DNA of 21,295 nt from a virus, in IMG/VR virus record IMGVR_UViG_3300027788_000102, positions 1 through 21,295 of that record; one strand, given 5' to 3'. Each line of letters begins with the position of its first letter. Position 1 is the first letter of the stretch. Shown here one piece after another: positions 1 to 7,595 of the stretch. The notes under the pieces were generated by a model that saw nothing but the letters and a program-made list of their open reading frames with translations, was not told where the DNA came from and searched no databases. Position numbers and translations under genes: made by a program.

Positions 1-848
1 CCGAAAAATATGATTTGGATGACGAGCAGCTTCAGTTTAGGCGGGACAAAATTGACGAGCTAGGTTCTCTTGATCTGTTTCGTCAAGAGTATCCCTCTAA
101 CGAGATGGAAGCCTTCCTGACATCTGGCCGATGCTTTGTGGAAGACAACGTGTTGTCAGCGGCGGAAGAAGAGTGCTATACGCCAGACTTTATTGGCGAG
201 CTATCCCAGTCGCAACTTTATGAACGAGACTCTGGACCCTACAGAGAGTGGCATCGCCCAATGGACAACGAGTCCTATGTGATTGGCGCTGACATTGCGG
301 AAGGCTTATCTCACGGTGACTACTCTTGCGCTCAAGTGCTGGATGCTAGGGGCAGGCAAGTCGCTTGCTATCACGGCCATGTAGATCCTTGGGAGTTTGG
401 CGAAATTTTGTCTCAACTAGGCCAGCGTTATAACGGCGCTTACATGGTTGTCGAACGAAACAATCACGGTTTGACCACACTGAGAAGACTGCAAGAGATC
501 AACTATCCGTCTATGTTTGTCGAGAGCAGTGTAGACGGAGCCTATGGAGACAAGATGACGAAGCGCGGGGGTTTCTTAACGACCAGTAAAACCAAGCCGT
601 TAATTATTGACAACCTTGCGGCCCTCATTCGCCAGCGAGATGCAGGGGTTGCAGACGTTAATTTAATTCGCGAACTGCGGACATATGTCATAAACGAAAA
701 GGGGGCTACCAATGCTCAATCTGGCTGCTATGATGACAGAGTGATGGCTTTTGCTATCGCACTCCACGGACTGGCAACTATGCCGCGACCCAAGAGACTC
801 TTGGCTCCTCGCCGCTTTGAAGCTGTTGATACCGTGGTGGGCTACTGA
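1..848 (+). CDS. terL: Terminase large subunit, C-terminal nuclease part (5' end outside window)
   Basis: This is the end of the DNA-packaging motor protein, which pumps phage DNA into the procapsid and cuts the concatemer. The frame is open to the window edge (first full codon at base 3), so the TTG at 15 is not the real start; the ATPase domain lies upstream of the window. Counting from that TTG, the early part has a QEYPSNEMEAF motif typical of the linker after the ATPase. An RNase H-like nuclease domain follows, with likely metal-binding acids in GADIAEG (Asp about 93), VVERNN (Glu about 148) and CYDDRVMAF (Asp about 240-241). These motifs match the terminase nuclease family (Terminase_6C type). 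The stop shares one base with the portal start (TGATG), as expected for a terminase-portal operon. The assignment is firm; the exact terminase subfamily is not. Confidence 0.93.
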   Translation, partial: EKYDLDDEQLQFRRDKIDELGSLDLFRQEYPSNEMEAFLTSGRCFVEDNVLSAAEEECYTPDFIGELSQSQLYERDSGPYREWHRPMDNESYVIGADIAEGLSHGDYSCAQVLDARGRQVACYHGHVDPWEFGEILSQLGQRYNGAYMVVERNNHGLTTLRRLQEINYPSMFVESSVDGAYGDKMTKRGGFLTTSKTKPLIIDNLAALIRQRDAGVADVNLIRELRTYVINEKGATNAQSGCYDDRVMAFAIALHGLATMPRPKRLLAPRRFEAVDTVVGY

Positions 849-2863
849 TGGAAGAAGATTTTGAAGACGATCAGGAATTTGAAGGCAACGAAGGAATAGA
901 CGTTGAAAACCCTGATGGGCAGCAAGATGTCGAGCTAACCAATATTGGCACTCGCCTGCGCTCCATGTTTGATGAATTTAAAGACGCTCGCAGAGACACC
1001 GAGAACGAGTGGATAGCAGATCTTCGTCAATTTTCCGGACAGTACAGCCCTGAAATTCTTGCTCGCCTTAACGATGGTGCCGGTCAGCGCAGCAAAGTCT
1101 TTGTTGGACTCACCAGAACTAAGGTAATGGCGGCATATAGCCGTATTGTTGACCTTTTGTTCCAAACTTCTGACCAGTTTTTCTCTATAAAGCCCACTCC
1201 CAGACCCACTATAAACCCGCGCAAACGCATGCAAATGCAGCAAAACTTGGTGCAAAACATCATGGCAATGGCTCAAGGCCAGCCGCCGGAGGTTATTCAA
1301 CAGGTTTTTTTAGAAAATGAAGATCGCATTGAGGCAGGGCTTCGTCAGCAAGAGGAAGATTGGGCAGCGCTTGCAGCAAAAGAAATGCAGACGGACATTA
1401 CTGACCAGTTGCTTGAACAAAACGCCGATCAAAAATTAAAAGAGGCGATGCTGGAAGCCTGTATTTATGGCAGCGGCGCAATCAAAAGTGGAACCGTTAA
1501 GATTGAAACCAGTCAGGCGTACTCTTTAGCCACTGACGAGATTGGCAACGAAAGCTATCAAATGAGCTTGGACGAACAGGTGCGTCCAGAAGTTGAGTCG
1601 GTGTCAATTTTCGATCTGTATCCAGACCCATACTGCACGACATTGGAAGACTGTGACGGGTTGTTTCGCCGGCATATATTAACTCGCCGGCAGCTAAGAG
1701 ACTTGGCCGATCTTCCTTCTTTTGATACCGAGATGATCCTGTCTGTCTTAAAAGACAATCGCAAAGGGAATCACACAGAAGAAAATCATGAGCGCACACG
1801 GCGGCGTATTGCGGGCATCAACGAAAATCAAAACTCTCATCGCTACGAGCTTTTAGAATACTGGGGGTCTATCGATGGCTATGACCTCATTGACGCAGGC
1901 GTTGAGCTTCCGGAAGGCTCCGATCCGTCCGAGGAGTTTGATGCGAACATCTGGCTCACAGGAACGAAAGTGATTAAAGCCTCGCTCAATGCGGTGAAGG
2001 GATACCGCATTCCGTACCAAATTTTTCCTTACGAGCGGACCCCCCATCAATTTTGGGGCATAGGTGTGCCGCGAATGATGCGCGACTCCCAGCAAACGAT
2101 GAACGCTGCCACCCGAATCTGGCTAGACAACATGGCTTTGTCTTCTGGGCCAATGGTAGAAGTGAATACCGACTTGCTCGCGGCAGGAGAAGACCCGACC
2201 GACCTACATCCGTGGCGAGTATTCCTGCGCTCTGGTGGTGATGGATCGATGCCGGCGGTTAGATACTACCAACCAACCGCCAACGCAAATGGCCTTAATC
2301 AAATCATTGAAATTTTTCGCCGGTTTGCCGATGAAACGACATCTCTACCTTCGTACACGCACGGCGAGCAGTCGCAAGGTTTAAATAAAACAGCGACAGG
2401 TATGTCTATGTTGATGGGCGCTGCTAACGTGGCGCTTAAAAGCACAATAAAAAATATTGACGATTTCCTTATACGCCCTATGATTGAATCATTGTTCCAC
2501 TTTAATATGGAGTTTGGAACGAACGAGCGAGCCAAAGGCGATTTGAAAATTGTGGCTCGCGGAAGCACTGCTCTTATTCAAAAAGAAGTGCAAAGCCAGC
2601 GCTTATTACAATTCCTTTCGCTGGTCTCAAACCCTATGGATGCAGCACTCGTTGACCGCGCTAAGCTTTTGCGCGACATCGCTGCGAGCATGGAGATTGA
2701 TGCTGAAAAAGTTATTAAGACGGAGGATCAGATCCGTGCCGAACAGCAAGCACTTCTACAGCAACAAAGCATGCTCGCCCAAGCAAGCCAGAGCGATCAA
2801 GGTGCTGTCAATGACGGAGGAATGGCCCCATCTGGTCCACCTTCTGGAGGCCGACCTATCTGA
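848..2863 (+). CDS. Portal protein (P22-like head-to-tail connector)
   Basis: The 671-aa product should form the ring at one capsid vertex through which DNA enters and leaves and to which the tail attaches. The evidence is its position right after terminase, its length, and portal-type motifs: SIFDLYPDPYCTTLEDCDG near residue 252, and near residues 510-555 a LNKTATGMSMLMGAANVAL segment followed by IDDFLIRPMIESLF, a signature seen in podovirus portals of the P22-like type. The N-terminus is very acidic. The C-terminus is Gln-rich (EQQALLQQQSMLAQASQ) and ends in a Gly/Pro-rich tail, like the extended barrel and tail of large portals. The start overlaps the terminase stop by one base and has no strong ribosome site, so translational coupling is likely. 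The last 50 or so bases overlap the next small gene in another frame. Confidence 0.93.
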   Translation: MEEDFEDDQEFEGNEGIDVENPDGQQDVELTNIGTRLRSMFDEFKDARRDTENEWIADLRQFSGQYSPEILARLNDGAGQRSKVFVGLTRTKVMAAYSRIVDLLFQTSDQFFSIKPTPRPTINPRKRMQMQQNLVQNIMAMAQGQPPEVIQQVFLENEDRIEAGLRQQEEDWAALAAKEMQTDITDQLLEQNADQKLKEAMLEACIYGSGAIKSGTVKIETSQAYSLATDEIGNESYQMSLDEQVRPEVESVSIFDLYPDPYCTTLEDCDGLFRRHILTRRQLRDLADLPSFDTEMILSVLKDNRKGNHTEENHERTRRRIAGINENQNSHRYELLEYWGSIDGYDLIDAGVELPEGSDPSEEFDANIWLTGTKVIKASLNAVKGYRIPYQIFPYERTPHQFWGIGVPRMMRDSQQTMNAATRIWLDNMALSSGPMVEVNTDLLAAGEDPTDLHPWRVFLRSGGDGSMPAVRYYQPTANANGLNQIIEIFRRFADETTSLPSYTHGEQSQGLNKTATGMSMLMGAANVALKSTIKNIDDFLIRPMIESLFHFNMEFGTNERAKGDLKIVARGSTALIQKEVQSQRLLQFLSLVSNPMDAALVDRAKLLRDIAASMEIDAEKVIKTEDQIRAEQQALLQQQSMLAQASQSDQGAVNDGGMAPSGPPSGGRPI

Positions 2864-3017
2864 CGCTCTCGAAAAACTAGAGGCGGCAGACGAGAAACAA
2901 TTTCGCTACCAGCAGGGGCGGGCTTACGAGCTACGCAAAATGCTGGGGCTAACTAAAACCGCATCTGCGGTTCTTGATGCTGAGAGAGCGCCAAAGCGAA
3001 CTCACAGTATTGAATAA
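2811..3017 (+). CDS. Small helical protein between portal and scaffold, unknown function
   Basis: This 68-aa protein begins MTEEWPHLVHLLEADLSDAL and is mostly charged helix (EKLEAADEKQFRYQQGRAYE, then LRKMLGL). I choose the ATG at 2811 because an AAGGTG ribosome site lies six bases upstream. The open frame runs back to 2550, but that longer version would overlap the portal by more than 300 bases and reads as low-quality sequence. With the chosen start it overlaps the portal's 3' end by 53 bases. Small proteins of this look sit between portal and scaffold in many podovirus-like genomes. A role in assembly or neck structure is a guess from position only. No domain is recognised. Confidence 0.75.
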   Translation: MTEEWPHLVHLLEADLSDALEKLEAADEKQFRYQQGRAYELRKMLGLTKTASAVLDAERAPKRTHSIE

Positions 3018-3044
3018 CGGACACCCCCAAAAAGGAACCGTAGT

Positions 3045-3941
3045 ATGGCAAAAGTAGATCCAGAAGCACTTGAAGCGGAAGCTCAAGAGATGATAAGCGC
3101 AGCAAGAGGCGTTTCAGCGGAACCCGAAGGGGACACACCGACAGAAGCCCGAACTCGCAAATCAACAGCCCCCAAAGAATCTGCGGATACGGCTGAATCT
3201 GAGCAAGAGATTCCCTTAGAAGATACAGGCGGCGATGTGTCGGAAGAGGAGTTGGCGCAAAAAAAGGCCGATGACCGCTACAGGAATGCTCAACGGAAGA
3301 TGACTCAGGCAACCACTGAGGCTAAAGAACTGCGAAGGCAAAACGAGCAGATCATGGCTGAGCTGGGAAATTTGAAGAATCAGCTTGCAGAAAAAGATGT
3401 CGATGTACAGGCGCTTAAACAAGTGAGGGAAGAATACCCCGATCTTGCGGCTCCTATACTTGATGAGATGGAAAGGACGCAAGCAAAGGTGGCAGAAGCT
3501 ACAGGTGCATTAGAACAACTTCATCAGATGAGGCATGAAGAAGCCCAGCGTACAGCGCAAGCGGCTCACATGGATCTCATACGAGAGTCCCACCCAGACC
3601 TAGACGCTATTGTCGGGACGGGAGACTGGGACGATTGGATGGAGCAGCAAAATGGGCAAGTACATCAATGGGTAGAGTCCGGCTCTAGCAACGATGTCAT
3701 TGCAGTTTTGACGAAGTTCAAAGTGGACAGTGGTTATGCTCAACCTACGGCGCAAGAGAGGGTACTGGCAAAAGGAAGGGCAGCGGCAGAGCCGAAGCTC
3801 CCTAAATCCAGAAAACCCAATACAGGTTCCGGAAAACAAACTTGGACCGTGGCGGATATTACCAGAATGTCTAATACTGATTTTGAAAAAAATCAAGATG
3901 CAATTTTGGCGGCCATGAACCAAGGAGACATCCGGCAATAA
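3045..3941 (+). CDS. Capsid scaffolding protein
   Basis: The 298-aa product probably guides coat assembly inside the procapsid and then leaves. It lies between the portal and coat genes, the standard scaffold position. Its make-up fits: an acidic, low-complexity N-terminus (residues 1-70, rich in Glu, Thr, Ser), then a long predicted coiled coil (about 75-180, with runs such as TEAKELRRQNEQIMAELGNL), then a Trp-containing globular stretch (GDWDDWMEQQNGQVHQW). A basic region near 240-265 (AAAEPKLPKSRKPNTGSGKQ) comes before the C-terminal helix. In P22 the basic scaffold C-terminus binds coat; the same use here is inference. AAAGGAA at 3031-3037 gives a good ribosome site seven bases before the ATG. 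No protease domain is visible. Confidence 0.85.
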   Translation: MAKVDPEALEAEAQEMISAARGVSAEPEGDTPTEARTRKSTAPKESADTAESEQEIPLEDTGGDVSEEELAQKKADDRYRNAQRKMTQATTEAKELRRQNEQIMAELGNLKNQLAEKDVDVQALKQVREEYPDLAAPILDEMERTQAKVAEATGALEQLHQMRHEEAQRTAQAAHMDLIRESHPDLDAIVGTGDWDDWMEQQNGQVHQWVESGSSNDVIAVLTKFKVDSGYAQPTAQERVLAKGRAAAEPKLPKSRKPNTGSGKQTWTVADITRMSNTDFEKNQDAILAAMNQGDIRQ

Positions 3942-3966
3942 ACTATTGTCAGAAAGGTAATTTATC

Positions 3967-4839
3967 ATGGCTATTGGTGCAAATGGATCGGGCGCAGCGT
4001 TTACTTACGCGGCCAACCAAGGTGGCTTCATACCCGAAGTCTTTTCAAAAATGTTGCAGGCGAAGTTTTATAAATCTTCGGTTCTTCCTGCTATTTCTAA
4101 CACCGACTACGAAGGCGAAATCTCTGGTCAGGGCGACAAGGTACACATTCGTACCGTCCCCACTGTCGCAGTTGCCGACTATACTGGTACTGTCAGCTAC
4201 TCAAACCTGACCACCAGCACAGTCGAGCTGAACATTGATCAGGCTAAAAGCTACGCTTTTAAAGTCGATGACATCCTGAAAGCTCAGGGTGATATCGACA
4301 TGCTTGCTGGCGCATCTGGTGATGCTGCTGAGCAAATGCGTATTGCTGTTGAGACTCAAGTCCTATCTAGCATAGTGACTGGTGCTACGACTATTCAGGC
4401 GCAGGCTACTCAAACTTCAGGCAGCATACTCGCCTCGATTCTGAGCATGGGTCAAGCGCTTGATGAGCTGAATATTCCAGAAGAAGGGCGATTCATCGTT
4501 CTTTCGCCTGAGTTTATTTCGCTGCTCAAGCTGTCTGAACTCCGACAGGCTTACCTGACAGGTGATGGCACATCGCCACTGCGTAATGGTCAGGTTGGTG
4601 TGGTTGACCGCTTTAAAGTCTTCAGCAGCAACATGCTGTATACGCCAGCATCTGGTGCAGACGCCGGCTATACACACGTTATGGCGGGTCACCCCAAGGC
4701 GACCTGTTTCGCTTCTCAGTTTACTAACACTGAGACTGTGCGACTGGAAAGCACCTTTGGTGACGGCATTCGTGGCCTGAAGGTTTACGGCTCCAAAGTC
4801 GTAGTGCCTGACGCGCTTGTGATCGGTAAGTGGACTTAA
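3967..4839 (+). CDS. Major capsid protein
   Basis: The 290-aa product is the probable coat subunit with an HK97-type fold. The start region (FIPEVFSKMLQAKFYKSSVL) is the N-terminal pattern common to podovirus coat proteins. It is followed by GDKVHIRTVPTVAVADY and a VELNIDQAKSYAFKVDD stretch, and by a central helix ending AAEQMRIAVETQVL. The C-terminal part carries VVDRFKVFSSNML and a GHPKATCFASQFTNTETVRL segment typical of the axial domain. The position directly after scaffold, a good AGAAAGG ribosome site and the strong hairpin just after the stop all fit a highly expressed coat gene. I am confident of the role, less so of which coat family (P22-like or another) is closest. Confidence 0.92.
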   Translation: MAIGANGSGAAFTYAANQGGFIPEVFSKMLQAKFYKSSVLPAISNTDYEGEISGQGDKVHIRTVPTVAVADYTGTVSYSNLTTSTVELNIDQAKSYAFKVDDILKAQGDIDMLAGASGDAAEQMRIAVETQVLSSIVTGATTIQAQATQTSGSILASILSMGQALDELNIPEEGRFIVLSPEFISLLKLSELRQAYLTGDGTSPLRNGQVGVVDRFKVFSSNMLYTPASGADAGYTHVMAGHPKATCFASQFTNTETVRLESTFGDGIRGLKVYGSKVVVPDALVIGKWT

Positions 4840-4857
4840 TAGGTCCAATCGTTAAGC

Positions 4858-4880
4858 GGGGGAGGGCAACCTCCCCCTCT
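4858..4880 (+). terminator. Rho-independent terminator-like hairpin after the capsid gene
   Basis: A perfect 8-bp GC-rich stem, GGGGGAGG at 4858-4865 with CCTCCCCC at 4870-4877, closes on the tetraloop GCAA, a stable GNRA loop. It begins 18 bases after the capsid stop. The tail after the stem (TCTTCTC) is pyrimidine-rich but not a clean U-run, so it may be a partial terminator or an mRNA 3' end stabiliser that lets coat be made in excess over downstream genes. Confidence 0.65.
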
Positions 4881-4905
4881 TCTCATCAGAATAACTGGAT
4901 GCACT

Positions 4906-5184
4906 ATGATTGACGCTCCAACAAAGAAAGACCAAATATTTGCTGAAGCCAAGAAAGACTTCGGCGTTCAGCTGGACCGCAGAATGACTTGTGCGGATCT
5001 TTCTGACCAGCTTGAAAGATTAAGAACCTCTGGAGTTGAGACAGACACCGCTGATACTCCAGCGCAAGTTCCGAAGCGGGTCCGAAATATTATTACTGGC
5101 AACGAGTTTGATTACGACCCTGTATGGGCAAAACATCCAGACTTGTTAATCATTGAGTGGGAGACACCTAGTGGCGACAACTAA
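4906..5184 (+). CDS. Small head-associated protein, unknown function
   Basis: This 92-aa protein is the first gene after the coat terminator. Residues 5-38 (KKDQIFAEAKKDFGVQLD and following) look like a small helix-extended-helix domain of the LEM/HeH/Rho-N type, seen in several phage head-associated proteins. The C-terminal half carries RNIITGNEFDYDPVWAKHPDL, a conserved-looking segment in comparable phage genes of unknown function. The ribosome site is weak (ACTGGATG). Its end overlaps the next gene's GTG start by 14 bases. Position suggests head completion or decoration; this is inference. Confidence 0.75.
   Translation: MIDAPTKKDQIFAEAKKDFGVQLDRRMTCADLSDQLERLRTSGVETDTADTPAQVPKRVRNIITGNEFDYDPVWAKHPDLLIIEWETPSGDN
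5159..5163 (+). promoter_or_regulatory. Ribosome binding site that decides the start at 5171
   Basis: GGGAG lies seven bases before a GTG codon at 5171. The alternative TTG at 5153 would lie upstream of this site and has no site of its own, so the GTG is the better start. Confidence 0.6.
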
Positions 5185-5848
5185 AGTTGTAAACATAATT
5201 AATCGAGCCAGCATTATTTTGCAGGACACCTCTAATGTCCGCTACCCTAATGAGGAACTGCTAAAGTTTTTTAATGACGGACAGCGGGAAGTGGTGCTGC
5301 ACCGCCCAGACGCAAAAACAGAAAATGCGTCATTTCAATGCGGTGCCTCAAGCAAACAAGTGCTGCCAGCTTCTGCGCTAAGACTGATCGATGTTGTGCA
5401 AAATGTTGGTGGTCGCGCAGTTACGCAGATAGACCGCAAAATTCTAGATGAAACACTTCCTGACTGGCACAACCAAGTCGCTGATGCTACCAAAAAAATT
5501 GAGCATTTTGTTTATGACTCGGCGGACCCCAAGAACTTTTATGTGTACCCGAAGGCTACAACGGCTATGTATCTACAGCTGGTTTACAGCACTGCTCCAG
5601 TCGATATAGCCATTACCAACTTTTCAACTGACACCACCGTCATCTCTGTGGACGATGTGTATGCCAACTGCCTGCTGGACTTTATGCTATACCGAAGTTA
5701 TCAAAAGGACAGTGAATACGCAGGCAATAGTGAAAGATCTATGATGCATTATTCTGCCTTTGCCAATTCGTTGGGCATTAAGACCAGAGCTGATTCGGCA
5801 GTTGATCCAATGCCAAACAACCCTGATCGTAATGCTCAGAGGGCATAG
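5171..5848 (+). CDS. Head-tail connector or adaptor-type structural protein (DUF6682-like)
   Basis: The 225-aa product starts at GTG 5171 with a GGGAG site seven bases upstream. Its N-terminus, INRASIILQDTSNVRYPNEE followed by LLKFFNDGQREVV, is a helical pattern I recognise from phage connector-position proteins grouped as DUF6682. A beta-rich middle follows, with RLIDVVQNVGG and FYVYPKATTAMYLQLVYS, and then a C-terminal helical part (LLDFMLYRSYQKDSEYAGN) like the adaptor proteins that dock under the portal. It sits between the coat region and another connector-like gene. The connector role is an inference from position and fold pattern; the family assignment is from memory. Confidence 0.75.
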   Translation: MATTKVVNIINRASIILQDTSNVRYPNEELLKFFNDGQREVVLHRPDAKTENASFQCGASSKQVLPASALRLIDVVQNVGGRAVTQIDRKILDETLPDWHNQVADATKKIEHFVYDSADPKNFYVYPKATTAMYLQLVYSTAPVDIAITNFSTDTTVISVDDVYANCLLDFMLYRSYQKDSEYAGNSERSMMHYSAFANSLGIKTRADSAVDPMPNNPDRNAQRA

Positions 5849-5850
5849 AT

Positions 5851-6474
5851 GTGAAGTATTTGGATCTTGGACCTTATGTTCGCTCTGAGGCGCAGGGTGT
5901 TCCCGATTACTTACTAGAACGCTCTGTTCGTGAGGCGGCAATAGACTTTTGTGTAACAACAGATGTGTATCGTCCTGAGCCAGAACAAGTCAATGTTAGC
6001 GCTGGAATTTCAGAGTATGATCTGAGCATTCCGGCAGGAACAGAGCTTAACCACATTATTGACATCTTTAGAGACCGAGACCGGCTAACGCCGGTTTCTT
6101 ACGCCAGACTTTTGGAGATTACGGGGGATGGGACTAGCAGTGGGCTTCCCACGAAATACTCGCAAAGAGACAATACTGTTTTTTATTTGGCCCCCATGCC
6201 TTCCTCCGCAGAAACTCTTAGCGTTCTTTATTCTCTCAAGCCCAGCGCAGCCTCAACAGCGATCCCTGACACCGTCGGTAAAGAATACCGAGAGGCAATA
6301 GTTCACGGCACTCTCTATAGATTGCAAATGATGCCTAATCAGCCTTGGTCAAGCATGGGTCAGGCACAGAACAACAAGGTTTTGTGCGACAAAAGAAAAT
6401 CAGAAATCATGCGGCAAGTTCGATATGGCTATGCCGGCGCGGCCTTGACCGTGCGAAGTAGAGGATTTATCTAA
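5851..6474 (+). CDS. Putative neck or head-tail connector protein
   Basis: The 207-aa product starts at GTG 5851, two bases after the upstream stop, with AGAGGG eight or so bases before it. Its layout echoes the preceding gene: an N-terminal helix pattern (LLERSVREAAIDFCVTTDVY), then NVSAGISEYDLSIPAGTELN, a beta section including DRLTPVSYARLLEI, and TVFYLAPMPSSAETLSVLYS, ending in helices with EYREAIVHGTLYRLQMMPNQ. This YDL-P and Y-AP arrangement is shared by phage connector or adaptor proteins, so the pair may be neighbouring rings in the neck, possibly related by an old duplication. No catalytic motif is seen. Its stop overlaps the next start by one base. Confidence 0.72.
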   Translation: MKYLDLGPYVRSEAQGVPDYLLERSVREAAIDFCVTTDVYRPEPEQVNVSAGISEYDLSIPAGTELNHIIDIFRDRDRLTPVSYARLLEITGDGTSSGLPTKYSQRDNTVFYLAPMPSSAETLSVLYSLKPSAASTAIPDTVGKEYREAIVHGTLYRLQMMPNQPWSSMGQAQNNKVLCDKRKSEIMRQVRYGYAGAALTVRSRGFI

Positions 6475-6848
6475 TGGCATATTCTCAAACAATCAACTTG
6501 GTAGCGGGAGACACTCTGCCAGAGCTTTCCGTGTCCTTAAAGGACTCAAGCACCCCCGCTGCTGGAATGGTGCTTGACGCAGAGAATGCAGACACTTGGG
6601 CGGCAATAGACCTGAGTGCGGCGTCCGTATTAATGAGAATCAGGCCGCTTGGTTCACTTACAATATCTTCCACTCTAACGATGATCGTAACCAGCGCTGT
6701 CGCAGGAAAAGTAATAACGCAATTTCCGTCTGGAACGCTTAGCGCGTCAGGGTTATTTGAAGCCGAGATTGAGATTAATTACAATGACGGAGGTAAACAT
6801 ACGGTCCCTGAGCTTATAAAGCTTAAAGTTAGAGATGGTTTTGATTAA
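6474..6848 (+). CDS. Small beta-sandwich structural protein (BppU N-terminus-like)
   Basis: This 124-aa protein is likely a single beta-sandwich domain. The pattern GDTLPELSVSLKDSS near the start, a middle VLMRIRPLG strand, VAGKVITQFPSG, and the end SGLFEAEIEINYNDGG with VRDGFD follows the N-terminal domain found in phage baseplate upper proteins and related tail accessory proteins. AGAGG eight bases upstream and a one-base TAATG overlap with the previous gene support the start. It probably joins the tail or fibre assembly; partner unknown. Confidence 0.68.
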   Translation: MAYSQTINLVAGDTLPELSVSLKDSSTPAAGMVLDAENADTWAAIDLSAASVLMRIRPLGSLTISSTLTMIVTSAVAGKVITQFPSGTLSASGLFEAEIEINYNDGGKHTVPELIKLKVRDGFD

Positions 6849-7141
6849 TGGCAAAATCATTCTTTAGCGGGTCGTTTCTTAAAACAGTAGTTTCGCTAAG
6901 CAAGCTGCGGGCGTCTGTAACACACGAAGATCTTCAAGCGACTCTAACACACGAAGATCTGCAAGCGACTTTACTGCATACAGATGTTCGCGCCATAGCT
7001 CTGTTTGTGCCTCCATCGCCGTTTGTGCGGCCTAATGAAAACCTGTCCGTATTAGACGTTTGCGTGACACTCCTTGCGCCAAAAACTACAGGGTCAATTT
7101 TTAACGGGCCGCTAATAAACAACTTCATGTTTAACGAGTAG
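6848..7141 (+). CDS. Small protein with 9-residue tandem repeats, unknown function
   Basis: The 97-aa product begins MAKSFFSGSFLKTVVSLSKL. Residues 25-42 are two identical 9-residue units, THEDLQATL, with looser copies on either side (SKLRASV before, LHTDVRAIA after). The remainder has PPSPFVRPNENLSVLDV and ends GPLINNFMFNE. The start overlaps the previous stop (TAATG) and has no strong ribosome site. I do not recognise the family. Its place among tail accessory genes suggests a minor virion component. Confidence 0.6.
   Translation: MAKSFFSGSFLKTVVSLSKLRASVTHEDLQATLTHEDLQATLLHTDVRAIALFVPPSPFVRPNENLSVLDVCVTLLAPKTTGSIFNGPLINNFMFNE
6920..6973 (+). repeat. Two 27-bp in-frame tandem repeats
   Basis: Units 6920-6946 and 6947-6973 match at 25 of 27 bases, and both differences are silent, so the protein repeat THEDLQATL is exact. 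Weaker copies flank it at the protein level. Confidence 0.85.
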
Positions 7142-7152
7142 GAAAAACGCAA

Positions 7153-7584
7153 ATGCACCAAGACAGCATAACGCTTAAGGGTAATTTAAAAATTTATCTG
7201 AATAATGAATTCGTGCAAAGCGCATCAAACCTCGTTGTGACAACCGGAAAAGAATTTGTTGCCAGTCGCATGGTGGGCAGCGCAGCCGCTCTTATGAGTC
7301 ACATGGCAATAGGCACAGGCACAACAGCACCAGCTGCCGAGAACACAACCGCTGAGTCCGAGGTGGCAAGGGTAGCGTTAAATTCTGCATCTGCATTAAG
7401 CACCGCTGTAACGTACACCGCCCACTTTCCTGTCGGGGTGCCATCATTCGGCGGCGCAATAACTGAGTCCGTATTGTTAGACAGCGCCACGGGTGGAGCC
7501 ATGTTGTGCCGGACAGTGTTTCCAGTCGTTAATAAATTGGCAACAGACTCGCTCACTATTGAGTGGGTTGTACAGCTAAATTAA
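7153..7584 (+). CDS. Putative tail accessory structural protein
   Basis: The 143-aa product has a pattern common in phage tail regions: an N-terminal DSITLKGNLKIYLNN strand section, LVVTTGKEFVASRMVG, then MSHMAIGTGTTAPAAENT, and a C-terminal half with ITESVLLDSATGGAMLCRTV and LTIEWVVQLN. Proteins with this AIGTG-T-P-A-T-L-E-VAR plan occur beside tail fibres and are probably structural. An AGGAAA ribosome site stands before the ATG. It directly precedes the large fibre gene, with an 11-base gap to that gene's chosen ATG. The exact role is unknown. Confidence 0.68.
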   Translation: MHQDSITLKGNLKIYLNNEFVQSASNLVVTTGKEFVASRMVGSAAALMSHMAIGTGTTAPAAENTTAESEVARVALNSASALSTAVTYTAHFPVGVPSFGGAITESVLLDSATGGAMLCRTVFPVVNKLATDSLTIEWVVQLN

Positions 7585-7587
7585 AGG
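7583..7587 (+). promoter_or_regulatory. Ribosome binding site that decides the fibre start at 7596
   Basis: AAAGG lies eight bases before ATG 7596. The frame is also open from GTG 7563, but that start overlaps the previous gene and lacks a site. Confidence 0.7.
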
Positions 7588-7595
7588 TTTCTAAG

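Noticed and set aside
2550-2810. N-terminal extension of the small gene ending at 3017, running through the portal
   Set aside because: It would overlap the portal by more than 300 bases, reads as a shadow frame, and a good ribosome site sits at the ATG at 2811.
5153-5170. TTG start for the connector gene
   Set aside because: GTG 5171 is the better start because GGGAG is seven bases upstream of it.
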